64,000 nt of DNA from an uncultured Alphaproteobacteria bacterium (GCA_951812805.1 CATOSZ010000003.1:512557-576556), one strand, 5' to 3'; numbered from the stretch's first letter, positions 17,992 through 27,189 are shown. Notes: a model not told the origin generated them from the letters alone. Program-made: numbers and translations.

Positions 17992-18768
17992 ATGCTGACA
18001 CACCCGACCCTCGACCAGATGCAGGCCCTCGGCTTCAAGGGCATGGCAGAGGCTTACCGCGACATGGCCGAGCGAGGCCAATCATCGGAATTGAACCGCG
18101 AGGACTGGCTCGCCCTCATGCTCGACCGCGAGGCCGCCACCCGCGCCGACAAGCGCCTCGCCAACCGCCTCAGACAGGCCAGGCTACGCTTCCCCGAGGC
18201 CTGCATCGAGGACATCGACTTCGCCGCCGAACGAGGCCTCGACCGCCGCGCCGTCCTCTCTCTCGCCCAGGGCGTCTGGCTCAAGGCACACGAGAACCTC
18301 ATCGTCACCGGCCAGACCGGAACCGGCAAGACATGGCTCGCCTGTGCCATCGCCCATCAGGCCGCCAGGCTCGATCATTCCGTCCTCTACGTCCGCATGC
18401 CCAGGCTCTTCGAGGACCTCGCCATGGCCCGCCTCGACGGCCGGCTGCCCCGCCTGATCGACCGCCTCGCCCGGGTCCAGCTGCTCGTCCTCGACGACTG
18501 GGGAACCCATGGCCTGACCGACCGCCAGCGCCTCGATCTCCTGGAAATCTGCGAGGAACGATACCACCGACGCTCAACCCTCATCACCGCGCAGATCCCC
18601 GTGACCGCCTGGCACGACCTGATCGGCGAGGCCACCATCGCCGACGCCATCCTCGACCGCGTCATCCACAACGCCCACCGCATCGGCTTGAAAGGCGACA
18701 GCATGCGAAAGAAGAAATCGACGACCGACTTGACCCAGCCAACCACAACGGAAAACAATCCCGACTGA
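17992..18768 (+). CDS. istB: IS21-family ATPase IstB
   Basis: The protein is 258 aa from ATG 17992, with the site AGGAG about 14 nt upstream. It is an AAA+ ATPase with Walker A ([16 protein letters not shown]), Walker B ([14 protein letters not shown]) and a sensor region ([20 protein letters not shown]). It is the target-selection helper of IstA; length is normal for the family. The C-terminus ends in a polar tail. Confidence 0.95.
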   Translation: MLTHPTLDQMQALGFKGMAEAYRDMAERGQSSELNREDWLALMLDREAATRADKRLANRLRQARLRFPEACIEDIDFAAERGLDRRAVLSLAQGVWLKAHENLIVTGQTGTGKTWLACAIAHQAARLDHSVLYVRMPRLFEDLAMARLDGRLPRLIDRLARVQLLVLDDWGTHGLTDRQRLDLLEICEERYHRRSTLITAQIPVTAWHDLIGEATIADAILDRVIHNAHRIGLKGDSMRKKKSTTDLTQPTTTENNPD

Positions 18769-19366
18769 CGGCAACAAGGCACCCGAAGCCAAACTCCCGG
18801 AACCGGCCGGGACTTTATGAAATCGGTGGCCAGGACTTACTGAAACCGCCGTCCGGAACTACCGAAATCCGCAAATAGTCGAAGCGTTGTTCGGAACCCA
18901 TGTTGCCGACGACGCAATCGCCGGTATTGAGGCCGATGCCGATGGCGAGGTTGAGCGGCTCCTCCCCCTCGACCGCCTCGTCGCGGAGCGCCTGGTTCAA
19001 CCGGTCGAGTTCCTCGAACATCACCACCGCGCTCTCGCAGGCGTGGCGCGCGTGCTCGGCGTCGTCGATCGGCGCATTCCAGAACGCCATGATGCAGTCG
19101 CCCATGTATTTGTCGATGGTGCCGTCGCGGGCCATGATCGCGTCGGTCATCGGCGTCAGGAAACGGTTGATCAGCCGCGTGAGGCCCTGCGGATCACTCT
19201 TGAAATGCTCGGAGATCGAGGTAAAGCCGCGCACGTCGCAGAACAGGAAGGTCATCTGCTTGGTTTCGCCGCCCAGCACCAGCTTGCTCGGATCCTCGGC
19301 CACCAGCTCGACCATCGCGGGCGAGAGATACTGCGCGAAGGCGCCACGCACCATCCGCTTTTCCGC

Positions 19367-21137
19367 GTAACAGGGGCAAAACCCCGGGCGGTCAAGCCAT
19401 TTCGATGCAGCGTTGTCTGACGAGGATCGGCAGTGGGGGCACGGGTGGGGCGCCGGGGACCTTGAGGCGGTCGCCGAGATAATCCCAGAAGGAGAGGCCA
19501 AGTTTCTGGCAGGTCTTGTAGAGGCCGAGGAATGTGTCTCGGGCCTGCTTGCCGTCCTCGGAGCGTGTGCCGCCGGAGAATTTTCGCCTTGTGACCATGG
19601 CGCGGATGTCGCGTTCCGCGCCGTTGGTGTTGAGCGGGACCTCCGGGCGGTCGAGGACGACGAGCAGTTCGTCGCGGTTGGCATGCAGGCGAGCCAGGAG
19701 CCGGTCGAGGCGGAGGAATCCGGTCTTGGTCGCGAAGAGCGCATCGAAGCGGCATGCCAGGTGGGCCCGCCGTCCTGGCGCCGGCCTTTCGCGATAGGCT
19801 TTGAGATCGGCGTAGAGTTGCCAGAGCCGTGCCTGGATGTGTTCCTTCTCGCGCCGCTGGCTCCGGGAGAAGGTCATCAGCTTGTGGATCAAGCGCTCCG
19901 CATGGACCCAGCAGAGCGCGTGGCGGCCGACGTTGAACTGGCCAGCATCGTCACTCAGGACGACGCAGGCGCCCGCGGCCGTGCCCCTGAGCAGGCCGTG
20001 CGCGGCGATGGCGCCCCACAGCGCCCCCTCGGTGGCGGTCCGCGCGGCCCCGCGCCCGTCCCCGTGCCCGGTGATGGCGAGCCGCCCCAGGTGGGCCAGC
20101 CAGGCATCTTCGTTGGTGAAGCGCCGCGGGCAGCCCTCGGCCAGACGGGCGATCACCGATGCGGCCAGGTCGCGCTCGGCCATGTAGGCGAAGGCGGCGG
20201 CATTGAGCACATAGTCCGCGTGGCCGGCCCGCAGCCGTTCCAGGAAGTTCAAGCGGCTCTTGGAAAACGTCGTGGCGAACCAAGCGAAGGCGTCGTTGCC
20301 GATCCCGCTCGTCACCCCGTTGCGGTTGGCGTGGCGGGCGCCGGTATCGTCGACGCTGATCCAGGGCGCCGTCTCCAGGCCGGCGCGCAGCACCGCCTCG
20401 CCCTCGGCGACGAAGCCGTCATGGCCCTCGTTCAACAACCGCACCACCTGGCGCTTGGAGATCTTGATGCCGAGGTCGTCCAAGAGCCGCGCCAAGCGCT
20501 CCGCGCTGGTCTGGCCGCCATGATAGAGCGCCAGCACGAAACGCCTGAGCGCCGGGCCGAAGTGGCCGCGCGTCCCCGCCGGCAGCGGCGCCACGATCGT
20601 GGCCCCCTCGGGCGTCAGCCAGCGCTCGCGGCGTAACAGGACAGTGTTCGGCCGGCAGAGCAGGTCCTGAACCAGATAGTCTTCATAGCCCTTGAAGCGC
20701 GAGCCCGCCGGCACGGCGGCCCGGACGATCCGCCTCTCGTCGATGGGAACCCGGCCCTTCTTGGCCCGCCGTCCCGCCTTCCGCCCCGTCCGGCCCCGGG
20801 ATACGGCCTGCTTGTCCATGCCGCTCGGCTTGATATCCGGTGGCCCGGAAAGGCCTTTGAGACGGCGGATCTCTTCGCGCAATGTCGCGTTCTCGGCACG
20901 CAGGGCCGCCTGCTCCTCAAGCAGCGTCAGAACCAGCGCCTTCAGGGCGGCGACATCAAGATCGTCGAGATCCGGAAGCGATTCGGCCATGACGGGATCG
21001 AATCACAGACCTCCCGCCGCGAACATCGATATCTGGTCACTTGACGCGGAAGCCTCACAAGATGTGGCCGTTGAGACTCACCCCTATACCCAGGCCAGAT
21101 CCCCCCGTCCCCAGGCCCGGCCTTTTGCCCCGGTTAC
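19367..21137 (-). mobile_element. IS66-family element, copy 3, with non-matching flanks
   Basis: The element is 1771 bp, the same length as copy 1, with the same ends. Its flanking octamers differ, TTTTCCGC at the left (19359-19366) and AAAGGAAG at the right (21138-21145). The left flank is the cyclase gene and the right flank is an unrelated membrane-protein gene. This is best explained by recombination between two IS66 copies, with loss or relocation of the DNA that lay between them. Confidence 0.93.
19392..20990 (-). CDS. IS66-family transposase (TnpC), copy 3
   Basis: The protein is complete, 532 aa, with the same translation as the transposases of copies 1 and 2. Nothing in the coding sequence distinguishes the three. 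Confidence 0.95.
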   Translation of the reverse strand: MAESLPDLDDLDVAALKALVLTLLEEQAALRAENATLREEIRRLKGLSGPPDIKPSGMDKQAVSRGRTGRKAGRRAKKGRVPIDERRIVRAAVPAGSRFKGYEDYLVQDLLCRPNTVLLRRERWLTPEGATIVAPLPAGTRGHFGPALRRFVLALYHGGQTSAERLARLLDDLGIKISKRQVVRLLNEGHDGFVAEGEAVLRAGLETAPWISVDDTGARHANRNGVTSGIGNDAFAWFATTFSKSRLNFLERLRAGHADYVLNAAAFAYMAERDLAASVIARLAEGCPRRFTNEDAWLAHLGRLAITGHGDGRGAARTATEGALWGAIAAHGLLRGTAAGACVVLSDDAGQFNVGRHALCWVHAERLIHKLMTFSRSQRREKEHIQARLWQLYADLKAYRERPAPGRRAHLACRFDALFATKTGFLRLDRLLARLHANRDELLVVLDRPEVPLNTNGAERDIRAMVTRRKFSGGTRSEDGKQARDTFLGLYKTCQKLGLSFWDYLGDRLKVPGAPPVPPLPILVRQRCIEMA

Positions 21138-21273
21138 AAAGGAAGTCATGCTCTGGCTGCTGCCTGCGGACATCGAGAGGCGTTTCCTGCGCCTGTGGCC
21201 GCCATGAAATATAGACGAGAATCGTGACGGCAGATGCCACCAGGACATAGACGGCCTGTACTGCAATATCCAT
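21138..21273 (-). pseudogene. N-terminal fragment of a membrane protein, cut by IS66 copy 3
   Basis: The start is ATG 21273, 4 bp after the stop of the upstream gene, so this was the second gene of an operon. The visible 45 codons encode one transmembrane segment (MDIAVQAVYVLVASAVTILV) and a short polar stretch before the IS begins. The rest is absent from the window. Family not recognised. Confidence 0.55.
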
Positions 21274-21277
21274 CGGT

Positions 21278-22183
21278 TCAATCTTCTTCAGGCGACCCGG
21301 ATGCACCGCGTGCCACGGGCGGCATTACCTTATGGCCAGCAGACAGGTTCGTCGAGACAGTCAAAGGGTCTACGCCGAACGTTCGGCATAATTCCAGCAA
21401 TAGAGACTCAAACTCATCAAGGCTCCCAGCTAACGTGCGAGTATACTCGGGACGATTCTTTGGCTGTGCTTCTTCGAGTTCATGACGCAGAGAATCTCGC
21501 ATTGCTGCTGCGATAGGGGCATCATAAATAGCAAGCCCGGATTCACCGCTACCTTTCATCTCCAGAACCCCTATATGTGTAATTAGGCTGCTGTTAGCAC
21601 TACCCCATTGAGGTGCTCTCACGTTGTTTATCAGATACGAATTGGGACTGTAAGAGAGCTCGTCCAGCTGCCGGCCCAACCAATGCAGATAGTCGTTGCG
21701 CACCGTCTCCCGGCGGTTTGACAATTCGTCGGCCGACAACAGGCGCACATATCTGCGGACCCTTATCCCAGATGCCATGGCGCGGTGAATGACTTTGCGG
21801 TATGTATCCGAATGCTCCCCCAAAGCGGCTGCGCCATAGATGGCGATGAAGTCCTGGTCCCGGTAGTCCGCTGGATTCTGTTCTAACTGGTTACCACCGC
21901 TTGCCGCCCGCTTCGCCGACTCGGCGATTCTGTCTTCATAGTGCTGTCTCGCCTCGTCTACCAGAAGAGACGCTTCACGAGCGAGGTCTGCAAGTGTTGC
22001 ACAATAAACCACGCGCGGCGTCACCCTGCGAACCAGCTTATCCATTTCCTGGCTGAACTGGTTCTGGCGTCTATCGTTGATTTCTTCGATTTTTGCGACG
22101 TTTTCAATTGCACCGCGCCGCATCACCATCAGCGCCAGAATCAGGGAGATGACGGGAACCGTCATTATCAAATACTCTTTCAT
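21278..22183 (-). CDS. Membrane-anchored protein of unknown function
   Basis: The protein is 301 aa. The start ATG 22183 is fixed by an ideal GGAGGAGAAT site; a longer in-frame start 54 bp upstream lacks one. One N-terminal membrane helix (YLIMTVPVISLILALMVM) is followed by a charged, helical linker (about 25-110) and a soluble C-terminal domain. The segment IYGAAALGEHSDTYRKVIHR and the later SGLAIYDAPIAAAMRDSL have the alternating pattern of an alpha/beta domain, but I see no HKD or other catalytic motif. Base composition is visibly less GC-rich than its neighbours, and codon use includes many A/T-ending codons, which suggests horizontal acquisition. I do not recognise the family. Confidence 0.7.
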   Translation of the reverse strand: MKEYLIMTVPVISLILALMVMRRGAIENVAKIEEINDRRQNQFSQEMDKLVRRVTPRVVYCATLADLAREASLLVDEARQHYEDRIAESAKRAASGGNQLEQNPADYRDQDFIAIYGAAALGEHSDTYRKVIHRAMASGIRVRRYVRLLSADELSNRRETVRNDYLHWLGRQLDELSYSPNSYLINNVRAPQWGSANSSLITHIGVLEMKGSGESGLAIYDAPIAAAMRDSLRHELEEAQPKNRPEYTRTLAGSLDEFESLLLELCRTFGVDPLTVSTNLSAGHKVMPPVARGASGSPEED

Positions 22184-22556
22184 ATTCTCCTCCACTCCTG
22201 CGCCTGCAAGCCACCTCTGGCGAGAAAAGGCCGTCAACCGGTCTCAATAATATGCGGGTACGGCATCTAATGATACAAATTTTTTATGCCTTCAGGAATG
22301 ATTCTACGTCTTCTGGACACAGTATTTGATCTATATCCTCGTTAAAGATGCTATTCTCGAACGAACCGCTTCGACACGGCTCGGACTGGGGCGTCGGTGC
22401 GCTGGATCAGCCACACGAAAGTGGACGAGGAGCCCCATTGCCTCGCGCTGCCCGCAGGACCCGCACCGGCTACGATGCTTAAGGAAGGCCAGGGAACGAC
22501 GCTCACTGTCCGTGCAGATTGCCGATGGAAATGCGCCCAGGGGCGGGGGCTCAGTC
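22184..22556. other. Intergenic region of mixed composition
   Basis: The 373-bp stretch has an AT-rich half (to about 22,370; it includes the likely promoter region of the unknown membrane-protein operon) and then a GC-rich half reaching the MFS gene's stop. The composition change near 22,370 may mark the edge of an inserted segment. No RNA gene or convincing small ORF is seen. Confidence 0.45.
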
Positions 22557-23744
22557 TCAGGACACCTCCCGCACCGTGAGGCGCGCGAAAATGAAGGCGC
22601 CGGCCGCGCAGACGGCGATCACCGCCGCCATGGGCAGCGCGCTTTCCGCCAGGAAGAAACCGACGGCGGCGCCCGCCAGCGCGCCGAGGGCGAACTGCAC
22701 CGTGCCGAAGACGGCGGAGGCGGTGCCGGCGATCTCGGGGTGGGCGTCGAGGGTCAACACCACCGCGTTGGCGCCGACGAGGTTGACCCCACTCAGATAG
22801 AAGAACAGCGGCACGGCGATGCCGACGAGGCCGGCGAACCCGGTCGCCGAGGTCGCCAGCAACGCCAGTGCCGCGGCCAGGATCAGCCAGGTGCCGGCGC
22901 GCAGCATGGGCCGGGGGCCGTGGCGTTCGACCAGACGGCCGTTGAGGCACGAGCCGCCCATCAAGCCGAGAATGTTGATCGCGAAGAGATAGCCGTAGAA
23001 TTCCGCCGGCACGCCGAACAGCTCAATATAGACGAAGGGCGTGCCGGAGAGGTAGGCGAACATGCCCGCATAGACGAGGGTGCCGGCGAGGACCGGCATC
23101 AGGCTCCGGCGATCACCGAGGATACGGGCGTAGTTGGCGAGAACGCCGACAAGCGAGAACGGCCGGCGCCGGTCGGGCGGCAAGGTTTCCGGCAGCATGA
23201 AGGCGACGGCGAGCAGGCAGGTCACGGCAAACAGCGCGAGTACCCAGAAGATCGCCCGCCAGCCGAAGCCCACCAGCAGATAGCCGCCCAGAATCGGCGC
23301 CGCGAGCGGGCCGATCGCCATCACCAGCATGATCAGCGACTGCGCCCGTGCCGCCGCCCGGTCACTCGCCAGGTCGCGGACGATGGCCCGGGCGATCACC
23401 ACGCCGGCCCCGCCGCCGAGCGCATGGACGAAACGCGCCGCGGTCAGCGTCTCGACATCGCCCGCCAGCGCGGCGATCCCGCTCGCCACGATATAGAGCG
23501 CGATACCCGAGAGCAGCACGGCCCGGCGCCCGTATCGGTCGGAGAGCGGGCCATAGATCACCTGGCCGCAGGCGAAGCCGATGAAGAAGGCGCTGAGCGT
23601 CAATTGCACATCGGCGACGCTGGCGCCGAACTCCCGGCCGATCGCCGGCATCGCCGGCAGGTACATGTCGATCGAAATCGCGCCGAAGCCCGCCAGCATG
23701 CCGAGGATGGCGATGCGGCGGCGGTCGAGGGTGGCGACGCTCAC
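22557..23744 (-). CDS. Bcr/CflA-family multidrug efflux MFS transporter
   Basis: The protein is 395 aa with about 12 membrane helices, GTG start at 23744. The N-terminus IDMYLPAMPAIGREF and the loop GPLSDRYGRRAVLLSGI (MFS motif A) are hallmarks of the Bcr/CflA branch of DHA1 drug:H+ antiporters. Motif C-like GGGAGVVIARAIVRDL is also present. It is the last gene of a minus-strand operon with aspartate dehydrogenase (13 bp apart), so export of a small metabolite is possible besides drug efflux. Confidence 0.88.
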   Translation of the reverse strand: MSVATLDRRRIAILGMLAGFGAISIDMYLPAMPAIGREFGASVADVQLTLSAFFIGFACGQVIYGPLSDRYGRRAVLLSGIALYIVASGIAALAGDVETLTAARFVHALGGGAGVVIARAIVRDLASDRAAARAQSLIMLVMAIGPLAAPILGGYLLVGFGWRAIFWVLALFAVTCLLAVAFMLPETLPPDRRRPFSLVGVLANYARILGDRRSLMPVLAGTLVYAGMFAYLSGTPFVYIELFGVPAEFYGYLFAINILGLMGGSCLNGRLVERHGPRPMLRAGTWLILAAALALLATSATGFAGLVGIAVPLFFYLSGVNLVGANAVVLTLDAHPEIAGTASAVFGTVQFALGALAGAAVGFFLAESALPMAAVIAVCAAGAFIFARLTVREVS

Positions 23745-23757
23745 CGACCGGGCCGGG

Positions 23758-24561
23758 TCAGGTGCCGACCTTGAAGGGGGCTGTCAGGGCGCGCAGCGTG
23801 GCGATGACGCTCAACGGGGTGAGCTTGCCGGTCGCCGGATTCTCCTCCGTCGGGATCCCGGCGATCGTCATCTCGAAGCGGGTCGTGTCCGCCTCCACCT
23901 GGATCAGGTGGGTGTTGCGGGTCACCGTGGGGTCGGCCCAGATTTCGATTCGCGTCCGCTCCGGCCCGATGCCGGCGAGCGACAGGGCGGCGCCGACGTT
24001 GATGTTGGCCGGAAAGCCGGCCGCCGCCTCGCGCGCGTTGCCCTCGAACACCCGGGTCGGCTCCCCCACCGCATCCATGTCGAAGCCGTTCGCCTCGATG
24101 TGCGGTGCCCCCTTCAGGCCGCGCGGCGGCTTGCGGGTGACCATGGTGACGCTTTCGATATGGCCCTCCGCCGCGGCGCGCACGGCATCCAGGCCGATGA
24201 GCGCGCCCGTCGGCACGATGATGCGGGCGCCGGTTTCGCCGGCCCGCGCGATCAGGTCCTCGTACTTCAACAGCGCGCCGACGGAGAGCGGCAGGAAGAT
24301 CCGCCCGCGCTCCACCGCCGGGCGCGCGATGTCGATGAAGCTGGCGGCGGGAATCGATTCCACCACTACGTCCGAACGTTCGACCAGCTCGTCGAGGCCG
24401 ACGACCGGCGGCGGCGCCTTCAGCTCCGCCAGTTTTTCCGACGCGCGCGCCCGGTCGCGGGCCGACACCGCGGCGAGCGCGAGGCCGGTGATGCCACTGT
24501 CCAGGGCCCGGCAGACCGGCAGGCCGATGGCGCCGAGGCCGGCGATCCCCACCTTCAGCAT
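23758..24561 (-). CDS. Aspartate dehydrogenase-type NAD(P)-dependent oxidoreductase
   Basis: The protein is 267 aa. An N-terminal Rossmann fold (VGIAGLGAIGLPVCRAL) is followed by the DUF108/aspartate dehydrogenase C-terminal domain with GALIGLDAVRAAAEG, FPANINVGAALSLAGIG and the conserved His in NTHLIQVEAD. Length is usual. The family oxidises L-aspartate to iminoaspartate, feeding NAD synthesis, or acts on similar amino acids. It lies 5 bp downstream of the lactonase-like gene. Because no nadA or nadC is adjacent, a catabolic role with the neighbouring SDR and lactonase is as likely as NAD synthesis. Confidence 0.85.
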   Translation of the reverse strand: MLKVGIAGLGAIGLPVCRALDSGITGLALAAVSARDRARASEKLAELKAPPPVVGLDELVERSDVVVESIPAASFIDIARPAVERGRIFLPLSVGALLKYEDLIARAGETGARIIVPTGALIGLDAVRAAAEGHIESVTMVTRKPPRGLKGAPHIEANGFDMDAVGEPTRVFEGNAREAAAGFPANINVGAALSLAGIGPERTRIEIWADPTVTRNTHLIQVEADTTRFEMTIAGIPTEENPATGKLTPLSVIATLRALTAPFKVGT

Positions 24562-24566
24562 CGTCG

Positions 24567-25382
24567 CTAGCCCCTCGGCTCGACGTCGAGGCGGTGGATG
24601 ATGCCCTCGAGTTCCGGGCTCACCGCGGGATAGCGTTGCAAGATCAGCGGATCGTGGCCGGGGATGATGTGTTGCGGCGACTGCGCCAGCCGCTTCAGCT
24701 TGTGATAGCCGGCCAGCATGTCGGCGACGGAATAGACGATGGGGAAGGGCGAGGGCGATTCCATGTTCTCATAGAAATGCGCCGAATCCACCGCCAGCAC
24801 GACCCAGCCGCGCTTGGTGAAGACCCGCACGCACTGGATGCCCATGGTATGGCCGCCGATCAGATGCACGGAGATGCCGGGCGCGATCTCCTCGTCGCCC
24901 TCGCGGAAGGCGACCCGGCCCTCGAACAGCGCGTCGATCATCGACTTCACATGATCCGCCGAATAGGGATGGCGCAGCACGCTCTCGCACATGTGCGGGC
25001 TGACGGAATAGCGCATCTCCAGGTCCTGAAGGTGGAAGCGCGCCTCCGGGAAATGATCGATGGTGCCGGCGTGATCGAAGTGCAGATGACTGATGATGAC
25101 ATCCTCTACCTTGGCCGCGTCGACGTTGGCCATGGCCAGGCCCTCGCGCGGCAGCCGGGTGATGGTACGCCCGCGCTTTTCCCCCTCCGCATGGTCGAAG
25201 CCGGTGTCGACGACGAGGGTCCGGTTCTCGTTGCGGATGATCCAGACGAAGAAGTCGATCGGCATCTTGGTGTCGTGCGCGTCGGTCATGATGAAGTTCT
25301 GATGACGGAACCGCTCGCCGATGTGGGCGTAGCGGACGATCAGGATTTCGTAGGCTTCGGGGTCGGCCATGGCGTCGTTCAT
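24567..25382 (-). CDS. Metallo-beta-lactamase-fold hydrolase, N-acyl homoserine lactonase-like
   Basis: The protein is 271 aa. The metal motif HLHFDHAG gives HxHxDH, with further ligands in GGHTMGIQ, VLAVDSAHF and IIPGHDPLI. The pattern and the length agree with the AttM/AiiA branch of quorum-quenching lactonases, but many relatives hydrolyse other lactones. The start could also be ATG 25370, four codons later; neither has a well-spaced ribosome-binding site. It is in an operon with an SDR upstream and aspartate dehydrogenase downstream, which suits a sugar-lactone or amino-lactone pathway more than signal degradation. Confidence 0.82.
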   Translation of the reverse strand: MNDAMADPEAYEILIVRYAHIGERFRHQNFIMTDAHDTKMPIDFFVWIIRNENRTLVVDTGFDHAEGEKRGRTITRLPREGLAMANVDAAKVEDVIISHLHFDHAGTIDHFPEARFHLQDLEMRYSVSPHMCESVLRHPYSADHVKSMIDALFEGRVAFREGDEEIAPGISVHLIGGHTMGIQCVRVFTKRGWVVLAVDSAHFYENMESPSPFPIVYSVADMLAGYHKLKRLAQSPQHIIPGHDPLILQRYPAVSPELEGIIHRLDVEPRG

Positions 25383-25409
25383 CTCCCTCGAATGGCGTAG
25401 ACGAAAAGC

Positions 25410-26177
25410 TTACTGCGCGGTCATGCCGCCGTCGATCACCAGCTCGGAGCCGGTGACGAAACGCGAAGCGTCGGAGGCGAGATAGAGCACGCCCTCGGCG
25501 ATGTCGTTCGGTTGGCCGAGCGGGCCTTGCACGTTCTCGATTAGGCGGGCCATGCGGTCGCCGTCGGGACTTTGCAGTCGGCTTTGGACCATCGGTGTGT
25601 CGATGAAGCCCGGATGAATCGAATTCACCCGCACCGGCACGCCGAAGCGGGCGCATTCCACCGCCGCCGCCTTGGTCAACAGCCGCACCCCACCCTTCGA
25701 GGCCGCATAGGCGGCCGATTTCGGCAGGCCGACCAGGCCCAGGATAGAGGAGATATTGACGATGCTGCCGCCCTCCCCCTCCGCCATCAGCGCCATGGCG
25801 TACTTCACGCCGAGGAAGCTGCCGTCCAGGTTGATCGATTGGATGCGCCGCCAGTCGTCCAGGCTGGTCTCGGCGATGGAGCCACCGGTGCCGGCGACGC
25901 CGGCCGCGTTCAGGAGGATCTGCAAGCCGCCGAAGCGATCCCGGACCTCCGCCATGACCCGGTCCCAGTCCGCTTCCGAGGCGACGTCGTGGGGAAGCGC
26001 GAAGGCCTCGCCACCGGCCGCCGTGATTTCGCCCGCGACGTCCTCGGCCCGCGCCGCCTGTACGTCGGTGAGGCAGACCCGCGCGCCTTCCCGGGCCAGC
26101 AGCCGCGCCGATTCGGCACCCAATCCCGAAGCACCGCCCGTCACCAGCGCCGCCTTGCCTTCAACCCGTCCCGTCAT
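25410..26177 (-). CDS. SDR-family NAD(P)-dependent oxidoreductase
   Basis: The protein is 255 aa, a classical SDR. It has the cofactor motif TGGASGLGAESA, the NAAG-like LNAAGVAG, catalytic Ser in VNISSILG, YAASK (YxxxK) and the C-terminal GSELVIDGGMTAQ. Asp in LTDVQAA at the end of strand 2 suggests NAD rather than NADP. It is the first gene of the minus-strand operon leading to the lactonase-like, aspartate dehydrogenase and efflux genes. Start ATG 26177 has a GAGGGGGG site. Substrate unknown; alcohol to ketone oxidation is the family reaction. Confidence 0.9.
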   Translation of the reverse strand: MTGRVEGKAALVTGGASGLGAESARLLAREGARVCLTDVQAARAEDVAGEITAAGGEAFALPHDVASEADWDRVMAEVRDRFGGLQILLNAAGVAGTGGSIAETSLDDWRRIQSINLDGSFLGVKYAMALMAEGEGGSIVNISSILGLVGLPKSAAYAASKGGVRLLTKAAAVECARFGVPVRVNSIHPGFIDTPMVQSRLQSPDGDRMARLIENVQGPLGQPNDIAEGVLYLASDASRFVTGSELVIDGGMTAQ

Positions 26178-26315
26178 CGCTTCGCCCCCCTCTCAACACC
26201 TCGTGGGCGCCAGCATGCGCCGCTCGCCGAACGCCGGCAAATCGCCGATGGCGGCGTAGCGCCGAGGGCGGCATAATCGCGCCCGCGTTTCCAGTCGCCG
26301 GGAGGAGAACAGGGC

Positions 26316-27188
26316 ATGGCAAGCGAAGAACACGGTCGGGTCGGCTTCATCGGCCTCGGCAACATGGGCCGGCCGATCGCGGTCAACGTCGCCAAGCAGC
26401 ACGACCTGGTCGTGCACGATGCCGCCGGCACCGCCGCCAGGGCGCCCGACGGCAGCACGGTCGCCAATACGAACGGCGAACTCGCCGGCATCGCCGACAC
26501 GGTGATGCTGAGCCTGCCCGACGGCAAAATCGTCGCCCAAGTGGCGGAGGAGATCATCGAGACGAACAATCGCCGCGTCTCCTGCCTGATCGACACCTCG
26601 ACCATCGGGCCGGAAGCGGCGCGGGAGATCCAAAAACGCTGCGCCGACGCCAAGATCGAGTATGTCGACGCGCCGGTCTCCGGCGGTACCGCGGGCGCCG
26701 CGGCCGGCACCATCGCCGTCATGTTCTCCGGCGCCGAGGACAGCTTCACCCGGGTCAAACCGGTCCTCGATTCGATGTCGAGCGCGGTCTTCCATGTCGG
26801 CACCGAACCCGGCATGGGCCAGGCGATGAAGCTGTTGAACAACTTCGTCTCCGCCACCTCGATGGCGGCGACCAGCGAAGCGGTGGCCTACGGGGAAGGC
26901 ATCGGCCTCGACATGAAGGTGATGATCGACGTCCTGAACGCCTCCAGTGGGCGGACCACCGCGTCGGAGGACAAGTTCCCGAACCGGATCTGGAACGGCA
27001 AGTTCGATGCCGGTTTCACCAACGTGCTGATGGAGAAGGACGTCGGCCTGTTCCTGCAAAGCGCCAGCGCCGCCGGCGACAACGTCGAAATCGCCGGCGC
27101 CGTCGCCGCGCTGTGGCGCCGCTTCCTCGACGCGGCACCGGGCGACGACCTGACGAAGGTCTATCCCTTCGTGAAAGCGCGGAACTGA
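26316..27188 (+). CDS. 3-hydroxyisobutyrate dehydrogenase-family oxidoreductase
   Basis: The protein is 290 aa. The beta-hydroxyacid dehydrogenase signature is VGFIGLGNMGRPIAVNV. The substrate-binding segment is DAPVSGGTAGAAAGTIAVM, and the catalytic Lys is in GQAMKLLNNF. The C-terminal helical domain includes ASSGRTTASEDKFPNRI. The family oxidises 3-hydroxyisobutyrate, tartronate semialdehyde or related beta-hydroxy acids with NAD(P). It is divergently placed from the SDR operon with 138 bp between, and converges on the tRNA synthetase with one base between the stops. Substrate not assignable. Confidence 0.9.
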   Translation: MASEEHGRVGFIGLGNMGRPIAVNVAKQHDLVVHDAAGTAARAPDGSTVANTNGELAGIADTVMLSLPDGKIVAQVAEEIIETNNRRVSCLIDTSTIGPEAAREIQKRCADAKIEYVDAPVSGGTAGAAAGTIAVMFSGAEDSFTRVKPVLDSMSSAVFHVGTEPGMGQAMKLLNNFVSATSMAATSEAVAYGEGIGLDMKVMIDVLNASSGRTTASEDKFPNRIWNGKFDAGFTNVLMEKDVGLFLQSASAAGDNVEIAGAVAALWRRFLDAAPGDDLTKVYPFVKARN

Positions 27189-27189
27189 G

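Larger units (their letters stand above)
16249..18873 (+). mobile_element. IS21-family element inserted in the cyclase gene
   Basis: The element is 2625 bp. It starts TGCG and ends CGCA and is flanked by a 5-bp duplication AATAG (16244-16248, 18874-18878). The left end holds several copies of a CGGAAAGTCCCGGAC-like motif (near 16257, 16286, 16340). The right end has inverted versions (ACTTACTGAAACC, GGAACTACCGAAAT). Multiple terminal transposase-binding repeats are typical of IS21. It contains istA and istB in that order. Confidence 0.92.
15825..19366 (-). pseudogene. Adenylate/guanylate cyclase (class III), disrupted by IS21-type element and truncated by IS66 copy 3
   Basis: The catalytic domain is read from 19366 to 18874 and then from 16248 to the TAA at 15825. 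It starts AFAQYLSPAMVELVAEDPSK and carries the metal-binding FLFCDVRGFTSISE, MGDCIMAFWNAP and GDCVVGNMG motifs, then FDY joined to SVLGDSVNTASRLEG. Removing 16249-18873 and one 5-bp duplication restores the frame exactly (codon 18880/18879/16248). About 70 residues after SRLEG form the usual TPR-like tail. The N-terminal part, which in relatives is a CHASE2 sensor with membrane segments, is missing: beyond IS66 copy 3 the sequence is unrelated. The gene is certainly inactive. Confidence 0.9.

Noticed and set aside
22326-23774. Plus-strand frame of 482 codons over the MFS gene
   Set aside because: It is a shadow frame, rich in Arg/Gly/Ala, opposite a well-conserved Bcr/CflA gene.
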